59,902 bases of DNA from Bacteroidales bacterium (GCA_028277395.1 JANQGJ010000018.1:1-59902), one strand, 5' to 3'. Shown: positions 1 through 9,304, numbered from the stretch's first letter. Notes: a model not told the origin generated them from the sequence alone. Numbers and translations are program-made.

Positions 1-38
1 TTTTGCGAAAGCGGAGATTTATCGGAGTGGTACCATGG
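1..38. repeat. 38-bp terminal direct repeat, left copy
   Basis: Bases 1-38 are identical to bases 59865-59902 at the other end. The unit contains two CGGAG pentamers 11 bases apart and ends in overlapping GGTACC and CCATGG palindromes. I noticed no further copy inside the window. It may be the overlap left when an assembly path closes on itself, or a dispersed repeat at which assembly stopped on both sides. Confidence 0.9.
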
Positions 39-92
39 GTGCGAGAATTTTTTATTTAATTCATTATCAATAAAATAAAAAATTATAAACAC

Positions 93-2345
93 ATGAAATT
101 ATTCCATAGTCTGGTATTACTTCTTATAACGGTAACTATTGTAAGAAGTCAGCCCAATTTTCCTGAAAACGGACCATTATATAATGATGATGTTGTTCCA
201 CGAATTGATATTACAATTGATCCCGATACACTCGATTGGTTATTTGAGTACGAAAACCTTGAAAGTAATATTGAATTTACTGCAAAGTTTGTATTTGATA
301 ATGGAACAGTAAAAGATACAATCTATCCTGTTGGATTCAGGTTAAGGGGTAATACATCAAGATATGCCCAAAAAAAATCCTTCAAAGTATCTTTCAATAC
401 ATTTACCTCTGGAGGAAAATATTTTGGTGTGGAAAAGCTGAATCTTAACGGAGAGCATAATGATCCTTCGGTAATGCGTTCAAAAATCTGCTGGGATGTA
501 CTTCGTAAAATGGAAGTTCCTGCCCCCAGATCAAACCATGTAAGGGTTTATATCAATAATAATTATTATGGCTTGTATATTAGTGTTGAGCATATTGATG
601 AGGAATTTGTGAAATCCCGGTTCATGTACAATGATGGAAACCTGTTTAAATGCCTGTGGCCGGCAGACCTGAATTACCTTGGTGATGATCCTGATCTGTA
701 TAAACTTGAACATAATGGACGGCGTGCCTATCAACTGAAAACAAATAAGGAAGCTGATGACTATTCTGATATCGCGCGTTTTATTGATGTGCTTAATAAC
801 AGTTCATCCTCAGAACTGGCTTGTGGGCTTGATGAGGTTTTCAATACATATGATTACCTGAAAGTAATTGCTGCAGATATACTTTTTGGAAATTGGGACG
901 GATATATTTACAACAAAAACAACTACTACCTGTATCATAACACTACAACAGGTAAGTTTGAGTATATTCCATATGATCTGGATAACACTTTGGGTGTAGA
1001 CTGGGTATTCAGGGATTGGGCAAACCGAAATATTTATGACTGGCAACAACATGGTGATAATTACCGTCCCCTTTATGAACAAATAATGGATAATCAGGAG
1101 TTACGTAGGCAATACACTTATTACATGTATCAGCTTGTTAATTCTACTATTGATTATGACTCATTGAAAGCAGCCGTTGAACAACGACGTGACATGGTAT
1201 CCCAATATTTAACAAATGATCCTTATTATCCGCTTGACTATGGTTATACAATGAATGATTTTTATAATTCATATTATGAAGCCCATGGTGGACATGTTAA
1301 ATATGGCATATTTCCATATCTGCAGACAAGAATGAATTCAATAAACGATCAGCTGGAAAGTACGACAATGGATCCTGTGATCAAATATATTCAACACAAC
1401 AGAAGTGCCGGCAATACCCTTTGGGTCAGGGCATATGTTGATGTTGAAAATAATCCTGCTGTGGGAAAAGTAGTATATACGATTGAAGGTCAGGGAAGTT
1501 CTGAAGTCAGCATGTATGATGATGGAAATCATAATGATGGTAATGCTGGGGACAGAATTTTTGGTGGTAAAATTGACAATATACCTGAAAATACTTCATT
1601 AACATATCAGGTTGTTGCAACAGATAATGGAGGTAAAGAAACAATAATGCCATGTGAACCTGTTTTTGTCCCTGGTTCAGGAAGTGGCGATGTTGTTTTG
1701 TTTATTAATGAGTTTATGGCATCAAATGAATCTACAATAGCTGATGAACATGGAGACTATAATGATTGGATAGAAGTATATAATCCTGAAAATGAAACTA
1801 TCTGGCTAGGTGATAAATACCTGACCGATAAACTTTCAGAACCTGATAAGTGGCAAATGCCCGATGCTTATATTGAACCCGGCGAATTTGTGTTATTCTG
1901 GGCTGATGGAGATACTGATCAGGGACCGTTTCACACAAACTTCAAACTCAAAAAAGATGGCGAAGAAATAGGCATTTTTGAGAGTAACCTGGCAGTTATT
2001 GATGAAATTGTTTATGGTGCTCAGACTACTGATGTTTCTTACGGAAGAAAGCAGGACGGGAACCCGGACTGGATGTTTTTTCCGGAACCTACTCCCGGAA
2101 CAAGCAACGGAACATCCAATATTGTTGAAACTGGAAATACAGAAGGGTTTACAATATATCCAAACCCGGCGAGCGGAGATGTAGTTTATTTAAGTGAGAA
2201 AATTTCATACAGGATCTATAATGTGTACGGTCAGTTAATTTACCAAGCTGAAAATTATGATATTATTAACATAACCGGTTATAATAAAGGTATTTATGTG
2301 GTCGTTTCAGATAAAGGAACTAAACAGATACTAATTATAAACTAA
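93..2345 (+). CDS. Secreted CotH-kinase-family protein with lamin-tail domain and T9SS sorting signal
   Basis: A 750-residue protein with a cleavable signal peptide (about residues 1-19). The N-terminal half (about 30-430) is a CotH-kinase-type domain. The pieces FGNWDGY (Asp269) and PYDLDNT (Asp295 and Asp297) match the conserved catalytic and metal-binding Asp regions of that family. A lamin-tail domain follows at about 535-655, recognisable by INEFMASN and DWIEVYNP. The last 75 residues start with the YPNPASG motif and end in a beta-rich tail typical of type A sorting domains read by the T9SS. It is therefore expected outside the cell or anchored to its surface. Known CotH enzymes phosphorylate spore-coat proteins, but the substrate in Bacteroidota is unknown. 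msrB follows 8 bases later. Fold assignment is solid; kinase activity is inferred. Confidence 0.9.
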   Translation: MKLFHSLVLLLITVTIVRSQPNFPENGPLYNDDVVPRIDITIDPDTLDWLFEYENLESNIEFTAKFVFDNGTVKDTIYPVGFRLRGNTSRYAQKKSFKVSFNTFTSGGKYFGVEKLNLNGEHNDPSVMRSKICWDVLRKMEVPAPRSNHVRVYINNNYYGLYISVEHIDEEFVKSRFMYNDGNLFKCLWPADLNYLGDDPDLYKLEHNGRRAYQLKTNKEADDYSDIARFIDVLNNSSSSELACGLDEVFNTYDYLKVIAADILFGNWDGYIYNKNNYYLYHNTTTGKFEYIPYDLDNTLGVDWVFRDWANRNIYDWQQHGDNYRPLYEQIMDNQELRRQYTYYMYQLVNSTIDYDSLKAAVEQRRDMVSQYLTNDPYYPLDYGYTMNDFYNSYYEAHGGHVKYGIFPYLQTRMNSINDQLESTTMDPVIKYIQHNRSAGNTLWVRAYVDVENNPAVGKVVYTIEGQGSSEVSMYDDGNHNDGNAGDRIFGGKIDNIPENTSLTYQVVATDNGGKETIMPCEPVFVPGSGSGDVVLFINEFMASNESTIADEHGDYNDWIEVYNPENETIWLGDKYLTDKLSEPDKWQMPDAYIEPGEFVLFWADGDTDQGPFHTNFKLKKDGEEIGIFESNLAVIDEIVYGAQTTDVSYGRKQDGNPDWMFFPEPTPGTSNGTSNIVETGNTEGFTIYPNPASGDVVYLSEKISYRIYNVYGQLIYQAENYDIINITGYNKGIYVVVSDKGTKQILIIN

Positions 2346-2353
2346 AACGGATC

Positions 2354-2857
2354 ATGCTAAACAAAATAAGAATTACTGGTGTACTACTCTTAATTATCTT
2401 AGCATATGGTGCACGTGGTCAGACTAATGAAACTAATATGGAGAAACAGGTTGTGAAAACTGAACAGGAATGGATTGAAGAGCTTGGAGTTGAGAAATAT
2501 AAAATACTGCGACAATGTGGTACTGAACCACCATTTACCGGGAAATATTACAAACATAAGGAAGATGGAAGCTATCACTGTGCAGGTTGTGGGGCAAAAC
2601 TGTTTTCTTCGGAAACAAAATATGATTCCGGTTCAGGATGGCCTAGTTTTTACCAGGCAATTGATAAAAACGCCATAAAAGAAACAAAAGACACAAGCTT
2701 TGGTATGGTTCGTATTGAAATAAAATGCAGCAAATGTGATGGTCACCTTGGACATGTGTTCAATGATGGTCCGGCTCCTACAGGGTTAAGATACTGTGTA
2801 AACTCTGCGTCGCTTGAATTCGAAGAAGAGAAATCAACCACAAAGGGAACAAAGTAG
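2354..2857 (+). CDS. msrB: Peptide-methionine (R)-S-oxide reductase, exported
   Basis: MsrB reduces methionine-R-sulfoxide in oxidised proteins. The 167-residue product has the family's two CxxC zinc pairs (Cys76/Cys79 and Cys125/Cys128), the [10 protein letters not shown] block and RYCVNSASL with the catalytic Cys148. Cys55 in RQCGTEPPF could be the resolving cysteine. The N-terminus is hydrophobic and ends in a signal-peptidase-like site near residue 22, so this copy probably works in the periplasm on envelope proteins. It lies 8 bases after the CotH gene and may share its transcript. The last seven codons lie inside the left arm of a palindromic repeat (2837-2930), so the C-terminal tail STTKGTK seems to have been contributed by that repeat. 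Confidence 0.95.
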   Translation: MLNKIRITGVLLLIILAYGARGQTNETNMEKQVVKTEQEWIEELGVEKYKILRQCGTEPPFTGKYYKHKEDGSYHCAGCGAKLFSSETKYDSGSGWPSFYQAIDKNAIKETKDTSFGMVRIEIKCSKCDGHLGHVFNDGPAPTGLRYCVNSASLEFEEEKSTTKGTK

Positions 2858-2930
2858 CACTAAGATATATTTGCAACTGTTATAATTTACTTCGTGTACC
2901 TTAGTGAATTCCTTAGTGCCCTTTAGTGGT
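2837..2930. repeat. Imperfect palindromic interspersed repeat overlapping the msrB stop
   Basis: The left arm starts ACCACAAAGGGAAC and ends CACTAAG. The right arm starts CTTAGTG and ends CCCTTTAGTGGT, close to the reverse complement of the left. The inner CACTAAG (2858-2864) and CTTAGTG (2900-2906) are perfect inverted heptamers around an AT-rich centre. A second, shorter version of the core lies at 3165-3212. The right arm resembles the CTTAGTG/CTTCGTGGT-type repeats found between genes in many environmental bacteria; that likeness is from memory and was not searched. Confidence 0.65.
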
Positions 2931-3164
2931 AAAAAAACCTCGAAGTCCCTTTCTACCTCTGGCATGAAGCACATAGTATCCTATAGATTTGTCAGATCAC
3001 ATTAATATTATTTTTAAAAGATATTTCTGTTGAACCGAAGAAAGAAAGGTGAACTAAACGAAGTTGTAGATCAGATATATTTTATGCATTAGACCTTTCT
3101 CTCTTGCGGGTTAAGAGCCAATTAGAGTATTAAAAGGCTTATTATAGGTTTTAGCAATTCCCAA

Positions 3165-3212
3165 CACTAAGATATCTGCAACTATTATAATTTACTTCGA
3201 GCACCTTAGTGG
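3165..3212. repeat. Second copy of the CACTAAG...CTTAGTG repeat core
   Basis: Bases 3165-3212 repeat 2858-2906 with few differences: CACTAAGATAT, then a TGCAACT-T-TTATAATTTACTTCG centre, then ACCTTAGTG. Both copies have the same CACTAAG/CTTAGTG inverted ends. The copies are about 305 bases apart in the same orientation. The outer arms of the first copy are mostly missing here. Confidence 0.75.
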
Positions 3213-3311
3213 TTAGCAAACATACCAATTCAGAATACTTCTATTTTATTTCTCCCGCTAGCTGTTTCAGCATTTATTTTATAATTTAGCACAATTAAGC
3301 TCGCTTGTTTG

Positions 3312-3339
3312 GCTTGCACTATTTAGCTTGCACTATTTA
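3312..3339. repeat. Tandem duplication of a 14-base unit
   Basis: The unit GCTTGCACTATTTA occurs twice back to back (3312-3325 and 3326-3339), followed by a partial third start (GCT). It lies in gene-free sequence and looks like a slippage product. Confidence 0.8.
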
Positions 3340-3553
3340 GCTCAATTGTAAGATTGTGTTTATTAAGATGAAAATACTAAACTATCTGGCATCCGAAAAT
3401 ACGGCGACATTAGCAGGATTGCTAACAGGTGTATTTTTATTCTCCTCTCCTTACAGCCCATATGGTAAAGGTCTGTACGAGTGCTGGTTGTTCTGAAACA
3501 GAACTAATCTTTAAAGTGCTAATTTTTTCAAATTTCTAAAATAAAATCATAAT

Positions 3554-4948
3554 ATGTTTTCAAAAGAAACTTATATAAACAGACGTCGGCAATTAGTAAA
3601 AGATGTTGACAAAGGACTAATTCTTTTTATCGGTAACAGTGAAAGTCCCATGAACTATCAGGATAACACATATAAATATCGTCAGGATAGTACTTTCCTT
3701 TACTTCTTTGGGTTGAATCACCCTGATCTTGTTGCTATACTGGATGCTGAGTCAGGAGAAGAAACCCTGTATGGTGATGATTATACCATTGACCACATTG
3801 TGTGGATGGGTAATCAACCAACAATTGCCGACAGGGCTAAATCATGTGGTGTAAATAATACAGCGCCATCCGGTAAACTTATCAGCGACCTGCAGGATGC
3901 AATATCCGTTGGAAGACAAATCCATTTTCTTCCGGTATATCGTGGAGAAAGTAAAATAAAACTATTTGAATACCTGGGAGTATTTCCTGAAAAGGTACGG
4001 GAAGACTCATCGCTGGAGTTGGTAAAAGCAGTAATTAAACAACGTAATTACAAATCCGAAGAAGAAGTTGCTGAAATAGAAAAAGCAGTTAACATTACAG
4101 TTAATATGCACCTTGCAGCCATGAGGATGGCAAAACCCGGTATGACAGAAGCACAGATTGCTGCCGAGGTTGAACGAATACCACTGGCAGAAGATGGTTA
4201 TGTTTCGTTTCCCGTTATTGCAACAATAAATGGTCAGACGTTACACAATCATTATCACGGAAACACATTAACTGAAGGAAAAATGTTCCTTCTTGATGCT
4301 GGTGCCGAAACAACGATGGGATATGCCGGAGATATGTCGAGTACCTTTCCGGTAGGAAAAACCTTCACAACAAAACAAAAGGAGATTTACCAGGTAGCGT
4401 TGAATTCACATAACAAAGCAATAGAAATGCTTAAACCCGGTATACCGTTCAAAGAGGTTTACTATGAATCAGCGAGAGAAATAATGAGAGGTATGAAAGA
4501 TCTGGGTTTTGTAAAAGGAGATATAAATGAAGCAGTGGCAGCAGGAGCTCACGCAATGTTTTTCCCATGTGGACTGGGTCATATGATGGGTCTTGATGTA
4601 CATGATATGGAAGATCTTGGTGAACAATATGTTGGGTATGATAATGAACCAAAAGGTACACAGTTTGGGATAAAATCCTTAAGGCTTGGTCGTAAACTGG
4701 AACCTGGATTTGTACTAACAATAGAACCTGGAATTTATTTCATTCCACAGTTGATTGACCTTTGGAAATCAGAAAGCAGGTTTGATCAATTCCTGAATTA
4801 CAATAAAATAGAAGAATATAAGGATTTTGGCGGATGCAGAAACGAAGAAGATTTTCTAATTACCGAAACCGGATACAGACTGCTTGGAAAACCTCTTCCA
4901 AAGTCAATTGAAGATGTTGAAAATGAACGTTTAGTAGCTTTTGAATAA
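3554..4948 (+). CDS. pepP: Xaa-Pro aminopeptidase (M24B family)
   Basis: Cleaves the N-terminal residue from peptides whose second residue is proline. The 464-residue length fits an N-terminal aminopeptidase-P domain (about 1-150) plus a pita-bread M24 domain. The metal-binding set is complete: Asp248 and Asp260 (LLDAGAE and AGDMSS), His343 (GLGHMMG), Glu391 (IEPGIYF) and Glu438 (LITETGYR). No signal peptide is visible, so it should act in the cytoplasm. Its stop codon overlaps the next start by one base (TAATG), which marks it as first gene of a four-gene operon. The neighbours suggest it feeds proline- or hydroxyproline-containing peptides into the pathway. Confidence 0.93.
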   Translation: MFSKETYINRRRQLVKDVDKGLILFIGNSESPMNYQDNTYKYRQDSTFLYFFGLNHPDLVAILDAESGEETLYGDDYTIDHIVWMGNQPTIADRAKSCGVNNTAPSGKLISDLQDAISVGRQIHFLPVYRGESKIKLFEYLGVFPEKVREDSSLELVKAVIKQRNYKSEEEVAEIEKAVNITVNMHLAAMRMAKPGMTEAQIAAEVERIPLAEDGYVSFPVIATINGQTLHNHYHGNTLTEGKMFLLDAGAETTMGYAGDMSSTFPVGKTFTTKQKEIYQVALNSHNKAIEMLKPGIPFKEVYYESAREIMRGMKDLGFVKGDINEAVAAGAHAMFFPCGLGHMMGLDVHDMEDLGEQYVGYDNEPKGTQFGIKSLRLGRKLEPGFVLTIEPGIYFIPQLIDLWKSESRFDQFLNYNKIEEYKDFGGCRNEEDFLITETGYRLLGKPLPKSIEDVENERLVAFE

Positions 4949-5910
4949 TGTTGATATTGTCAAAAGAAGAAATTGAAAATGTTGCAACACCTGAAACATG
5001 GGTTGATTGTATGGAATTGGCAATAAAATCTGCCAATGATAAGGAGTACAATACACCAAACCGGTTACATGTTAACATAGGTAAAAATACACTTTTGATA
5101 ATGCCGTCAGCCGGTCCGTCATATTATGCAACCAAGATTGTGTCAGTATTCCCTGAAAATGTTAAAAAGGGAAAACCGGTAATAAACGGAGATGTTATTC
5201 TAAACGACAGTAGTACCGGTGAAACCCTGGCGCTGATAAACGGGGCCAAACTCACTGCCTTACGAACAGCAGCAGTGGCAACTGTAGGCCTAAGGTATCT
5301 CAAGCAAACGGATAATAATTCAATTGGGATCATTGGAGCCGGTGAACAGGGTAAACATATCGCAAGGTTTGCCTGTTCTGAACTAAAACTGAAAACTATT
5401 AATGTTTATGACAGGTCTGAAGAAGCGATAGCTGAATTTAAAACATATCTATGGCAAAGGTGTAAAGGTTTACAAATAATAATATGTGCCGGAACAAGTG
5501 AGCTTGTAAAAAACAGCAAAATAATAATCACCGCAACAACGTCTTCTGTTCCTGTTATAACTGATGATCCGGAGCTGGTTAAAAGTAAAACATTTATTGG
5601 TGTAGGATCTTTCAAACCTGATATGAGAGAATTCCCTGATTCCGTTTACAGCACGGTGGAGAATATTTGGGTTGATGCTGATCATGGTATAAAAGAAAGC
5701 GGCGACCTGATCTATCCTGTTCAAAACAAACTGATTGAACCGAATAAGGTGCGTAATGTCAGGGAACTGATAATTAAATCAATACCGATTTCCAATAATG
5801 GTGCATCATTATATAAAACTGTGGGTCTGGCTGTTTTTGATTTATTTGCTGCAACTCTGTTATATGAAGAAGCACAAAAAAAGAACATTGGAAATAAAAT
5901 GAAAATTTAA
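4948..5910 (+). CDS. Ornithine cyclodeaminase/mu-crystallin family protein, probable pyrroline-2-carboxylate reductase
   Basis: A 320-residue member of the OCD/mu-crystallin family. The NAD(P)-binding Rossmann motif GIIGAGEQGKH lies near residue 127, after KLTALRTAAVATVGLRYL, which is the usual family block. Members include ornithine cyclodeaminase, alanine dehydrogenase, ketimine reductase and pyrroline-2-carboxylate reductase; sequence alone does not decide. The next gene is a proline-racemase-family protein with the trans-3-hydroxyproline dehydratase signature, whose product is pyrroline-2-carboxylate, so reduction to L-proline is the most economical role. It is translationally coupled to pepP and ends 13 bases before the next start. 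Cytoplasmic. Confidence 0.85.
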   Translation: MLILSKEEIENVATPETWVDCMELAIKSANDKEYNTPNRLHVNIGKNTLLIMPSAGPSYYATKIVSVFPENVKKGKPVINGDVILNDSSTGETLALINGAKLTALRTAAVATVGLRYLKQTDNNSIGIIGAGEQGKHIARFACSELKLKTINVYDRSEEAIAEFKTYLWQRCKGLQIIICAGTSELVKNSKIIITATTSSVPVITDDPELVKSKTFIGVGSFKPDMREFPDSVYSTVENIWVDADHGIKESGDLIYPVQNKLIEPNKVRNVRELIIKSIPISNNGASLYKTVGLAVFDLFAATLLYEEAQKKNIGNKMKI

Positions 5911-5923
5911 TACATACAAAACA

Positions 5924-6958
5924 ATGTTAAAATTTGATGACTGTAATCCACATGATTCATGGACAAAGATCAAAACCATTGATCTGCATACCGGTGGCGA
6001 ACCATTGAGGGTACTATATGGCGGTTTGCCTGAAATCAGGGGGAATACAATTTTGGAGAAAAGGAGATATTTCAGGGATAACCTTGATCATATACGTACC
6101 GGTACTATGTTTGAACCAAGAGGTCATGCTGATATGTATGGTGCAATTATTACAGAACCAATAACTGAAAATGCTGATTTTGGAACATTTTTCATTCATA
6201 ATGAAGGGTATAGTACAATGTGTGGACATGCTATTATTGCCCTCACTAAACTTGTTCTGGAAACAGGTGTTATTGAGAAGAGTGGTGAAGAACCTGAATT
6301 GATAATAGATGCACCACCAGGTTTAATACATTCAAAAGCACATATAGTTAATGGTGTAGTTGAAAAGGTTTCATTTCAGAATGTACCCTCATTTTTATTG
6401 TATGAAGACGAAATGATAGATGTTCCCGGATTGGGAAAAATAAGGTTTGATGTAGCATTTGGAGGTGCTTTTTATGCAATTGTTGATGCAGATGTGTATG
6501 GAATTTCACTTGACAAGCATAATTATAATAACCTGATTAAATTTGGCAGAAAGGTAAAGCATGCGGTCATGGATAATTTTCCTGTCAAACATCCTTATGA
6601 AGAAGATCTAAGCTTTTTGTATGGTACAATATTTACCGGTAGTTCTCAAAAGAGCCACCATCATAGTAAAAATGTATGCATATTTGCTGAAGGAGAGGTT
6701 GACAGATCAGCAACAGGGTCGGGAGTGAGTGCCAGGGCTGCTTTACATCATGCTAAAGGTGAATTGAAGATTGGAGAAAAAATTAAAATTGAAAGCATAT
6801 TGGGAACAACTATGGATGTTACTATTACAGGCACATGCAAATATGGATCCCATAATGCAGTAATACCGGAGGTTTCAGGTAAAGCCTGGTTAACAGGTCG
6901 TAATGAATTTTGGTTCGATCCGTCGGACCCGTTAAAAGAGGGATTTATATTTAGATAG
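5924..6958 (+). CDS. Proline racemase family protein, probable trans-3-hydroxy-L-proline dehydratase
   Basis: A 344-residue diaminopimelate-epimerase-fold enzyme. The first catalytic motif STMCGHA carries Cys100. In racemases and 4-hydroxyproline 2-epimerases a second Cys sits in the C-terminal motif. Here the motif is DRSATGSGVSA, with Thr264 in the cysteine's place. The Cys/Thr pair is the known mark of trans-3-hydroxy-L-proline dehydratase, which removes water to give pyrroline-2-carboxylate. The preceding gene encodes the type of reductase that would turn this into proline. Together with the proline-specific aminopeptidase and dipeptidase around it, this suggests collagen-like peptides as the food source. 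Substrate choice is inferred from residues and context. Confidence 0.88.
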   Translation: MLKFDDCNPHDSWTKIKTIDLHTGGEPLRVLYGGLPEIRGNTILEKRRYFRDNLDHIRTGTMFEPRGHADMYGAIITEPITENADFGTFFIHNEGYSTMCGHAIIALTKLVLETGVIEKSGEEPELIIDAPPGLIHSKAHIVNGVVEKVSFQNVPSFLLYEDEMIDVPGLGKIRFDVAFGGAFYAIVDADVYGISLDKHNYNNLIKFGRKVKHAVMDNFPVKHPYEEDLSFLYGTIFTGSSQKSHHHSKNVCIFAEGEVDRSATGSGVSARAALHHAKGELKIGEKIKIESILGTTMDVTITGTCKYGSHNAVIPEVSGKAWLTGRNEFWFDPSDPLKEGFIFR

Positions 6959-6974
6959 CCATAAATAACACATT

Positions 6975-8615
6975 ATGAAAAATATAATTGTAACTATTTT
7001 AGGAATTGTATTTGTGTACACATTCCAGTATTCAAATGCATGTACAATAATTGCAGTGGGTAAAAAAGCGTCTGCTGACGGATCAGTTATTGTTTCGCAT
7101 ACAGATGCAGGACCCGATTGCAGGATTCACCTGGTCCCCGGCCAGTCATTTAAAAAGGGAGATAAGGCACCGGTTCATTGGGGAATGATAGAACTCGGTC
7201 GTGAGTTGGGCGACTATGGTGAAGTTCTGGGAGAGATACCTCAGGTTGAGAAAACTAACAGCTATTTTCAAACAGCTTACCCCCAAATGAATGCGCATCA
7301 GCTCGCCATTGGAGAGAGTACATTAAGTCAGAGAGATGAGCTTAAGGTTGACAGAACCATATGTAAACAGATCATGACTATTGAACAGGCCCAGGCTTTT
7401 GCATTACAAAGATGTAAAACTGCTAAAGAGGCACTGTTATTAATTACAGAATTGCTTGAGGTATATGGTTTTCTTCCGTCATGTGTTGACGAAAGTGAGT
7501 CACTTGTAATTGCTGATGTAAACGAAATATGGGTACTTGAAGTATTTAGTGTAGGTAACAACTGGAACCCTGAAAGTGGTAAGCCTGGTTGTATCTGGGC
7601 TGCACAAAGGGTACCTGATGATCATGCACTTATAATACCTAACTGGAGCATTATCAAACAAATTGATATTAATGATAAGGCAAATTTCAGGGCATCATCC
7701 AATTATAAGCAGGAAGCAATTGATCGTGGCTGGTACGATCCTGAATCAGGTAAAGCATTCATTTGGCAGGATGTATATTCACCTGTTCCCAGGGAATGGG
7801 CCACATCAAGATTTTGGTTGTTTTATTCACAATACGCACCAAACTATAATAGTTGGCCCGACAGATATACTACTTCACCATGGGCAGGTGAAGATCAATA
7901 TACTCAATATGTTGAACCATTATCCATATATCCTTTTTCAGTAAAACCTGAAACAAAAATTTCTGTTCAGGATATTATGAAATTCCAGCGCTCAACATTT
8001 ACCGGTACCATATATGACAAAGAAAACTCATCTGTATGGTATTATCCAAATGAAAAAGGGGAATTGGTAAGGAGTTCTATAGCAACACCATTTCCAACTA
8101 AAGAAATGCGACGTGTACTGAAGATCAACAAGCGCAGAAATGTTGCCAGGGCAAGGGGAGAATATGGCATGATAACTCAGCTTCGTGATTGGCTGCCCGA
8201 TGAGGTAGGTGGTATCTACTGGTTTTATGTGGATAATGCTTACACCAGTGCTTATGTTCCGATTTATTCCGGTGTTACAGATGTTGCTGAGTGTTATAAA
8301 ATTTATGATGCGACAGAATTTCAGGAGAATAGCATAAGGTGGTGCGTTGATTTTGTGGATAATCTATTGTATCTGAAATGGCAGGATGCAGTTAAAACAC
8401 TTCATGAAAGACGTGATCCGCTGGAAGCAGGTTTTTTTGAAGAACAGGAAGCTGTTGACAAAAAAGCGGTTGGTTTATTAAAGAAAGATCCCGAAAAAGC
8501 TGTTAAATATTTGACAGAGTTAACAATTGAAAGGATGAATCAGACTCATAAGCTGTTTCAGGATTTAAGGCTTGAGCTGATTTCAAAGTACACTAACAAC
8601 AAACAGGGAATATAA
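6975..8615 (+). CDS. Exported C69-family dipeptidase
   Basis: Peptidase family C69 enzymes are N-terminal nucleophile dipeptidases. The 546-residue product has a signal peptide followed directly by CTIIAVGKKASADGS, so Cys23 would become the N-terminal nucleophile after processing. The blocks VSHTDAGPD and CKQIMTIEQAQAFALQR are typical of the family. It starts 16 bases after the dehydratase gene and closes the operon. A periplasmic dipeptidase would supply amino acids and dipeptides to the cytoplasmic enzymes encoded upstream. Its dipeptide preference cannot be read from sequence. Confidence 0.9.
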   Translation: MKNIIVTILGIVFVYTFQYSNACTIIAVGKKASADGSVIVSHTDAGPDCRIHLVPGQSFKKGDKAPVHWGMIELGRELGDYGEVLGEIPQVEKTNSYFQTAYPQMNAHQLAIGESTLSQRDELKVDRTICKQIMTIEQAQAFALQRCKTAKEALLLITELLEVYGFLPSCVDESESLVIADVNEIWVLEVFSVGNNWNPESGKPGCIWAAQRVPDDHALIIPNWSIIKQIDINDKANFRASSNYKQEAIDRGWYDPESGKAFIWQDVYSPVPREWATSRFWLFYSQYAPNYNSWPDRYTTSPWAGEDQYTQYVEPLSIYPFSVKPETKISVQDIMKFQRSTFTGTIYDKENSSVWYYPNEKGELVRSSIATPFPTKEMRRVLKINKRRNVARARGEYGMITQLRDWLPDEVGGIYWFYVDNAYTSAYVPIYSGVTDVAECYKIYDATEFQENSIRWCVDFVDNLLYLKWQDAVKTLHERRDPLEAGFFEEQEAVDKKAVGLLKKDPEKAVKYLTELTIERMNQTHKLFQDLRLELISKYTNNKQGI

Positions 8616-8717
8616 TTAGTATGACTTTTCAGATTGATCATACATACTTATTTGATAGCTTTAAAAATTCATCGTACCAGTGCAGTGAAGTAGTCGGTTG
8701 TGCAATACTCAATACTG

Positions 8718-8733
8718 AAATACTGCAGTATTT
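8718..8733. promoter_or_regulatory. 16-bp perfect palindrome, candidate operator
   Basis: Bases 8718-8733 (AAATACTGCAGTATTT) equal their own reverse complement. Two further AATACT hexamers lie just upstream at 8704 and 8711. The site is 168 bases before the small repeat-protein gene and about 100 bases after the dipeptidase stop. It could bind a dimeric regulator, but no regulator gene is adjacent, so function is a guess. Confidence 0.3.
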
Positions 8734-8900
8734 GAATTAGTCAGGTATCAGAATAAGCATATACCTTGATTTCTTATCGGTGAAATTCCCAATTCGCCAT
8801 TTACCGAAAAACTGCCGTAGTTCGCCTAATTTGTATTTACGAGCGACGTTATTGAGTATATTTTTGCTTTAAAAATAATAACAAAGAAAAAATAAAAACG

Positions 8901-9275
8901 ATGAAAACTTTACTCAAATCTCTAGCTCTCCTGACAACAACCCTACTTCTTTCACTAAATGTAATTGCCACTGGATTTGAATTTGAACAGGAGCAATATA
9001 TAGATGATATACCATTTAATCTTGACAGCATAGAAAAACAGTCTAAATATAATGATGCACTTTTGGTTGACTTTAATCTTTCAGATGAAGAATATGTAGA
9101 TGATATACCTTTTACTGAAGATTACCTGGTCAGACTAAGTGTTTATGCAAATGCAGTTTCACAGGACTTTTCCTTTGATGATGAAGAATATATAGATGAC
9201 ATCCCGGCTTTTAAAATGGAAAAAATAAACCGCTTAACCGGTAGTTTCTACGCAAAAGTGAATGGAAAACATTAA
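8901..9275 (+). CDS. Small secreted protein with three EEY(I/V)DDIPF repeats, unknown function
   Basis: I do not recognise a named family. The 124-residue product begins with a clear signal peptide (about 1-24). The mature part is three repeats with an exact 32-residue period: EQYIDDIPF at 31-39, EEYVDDIPF at 63-71 and EEYIDDIP at 95-102. Each is preceded by an acidic, Phe-containing stretch and followed by a short amphipathic segment. It is strongly acidic, has no Cys, and ends in KVNGKH. It stands alone, with about 285 bases upstream and a strong terminator 30 bases downstream. Binding of a metal or a partner protein by the Asp-Asp motifs is possible but not shown. Confidence 0.8.
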   Translation: MKTLLKSLALLTTTLLLSLNVIATGFEFEQEQYIDDIPFNLDSIEKQSKYNDALLVDFNLSDEEYVDDIPFTEDYLVRLSVYANAVSQDFSFDDEEYIDDIPAFKMEKINRLTGSFYAKVNGKH

Positions 9276-9304
9276 CAATCCTTGTATTATTTTCAGTATG
9301 TATG

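Larger units (their letters stand above)
2858..3553. other. Gene-free region of about 700 bases with repeat debris
   Basis: No convincing reading frame is present. The stretch holds the right part of one palindromic repeat, a second copy of its core, and a 14-base tandem duplication at 3312-3339. The last part (about 3380-3500) has more even base composition and could be remnant coding sequence, but I cannot name it. The upstream signals for the peptide-utilisation operon starting at 3554 must lie in its 3' end. Confidence 0.7.

Noticed and set aside
3360..3553. Possible gene remnant upstream of pepP
   Set aside because: Composition is more coding-like than the rest of the gap, but frames are short and I recognise no protein.
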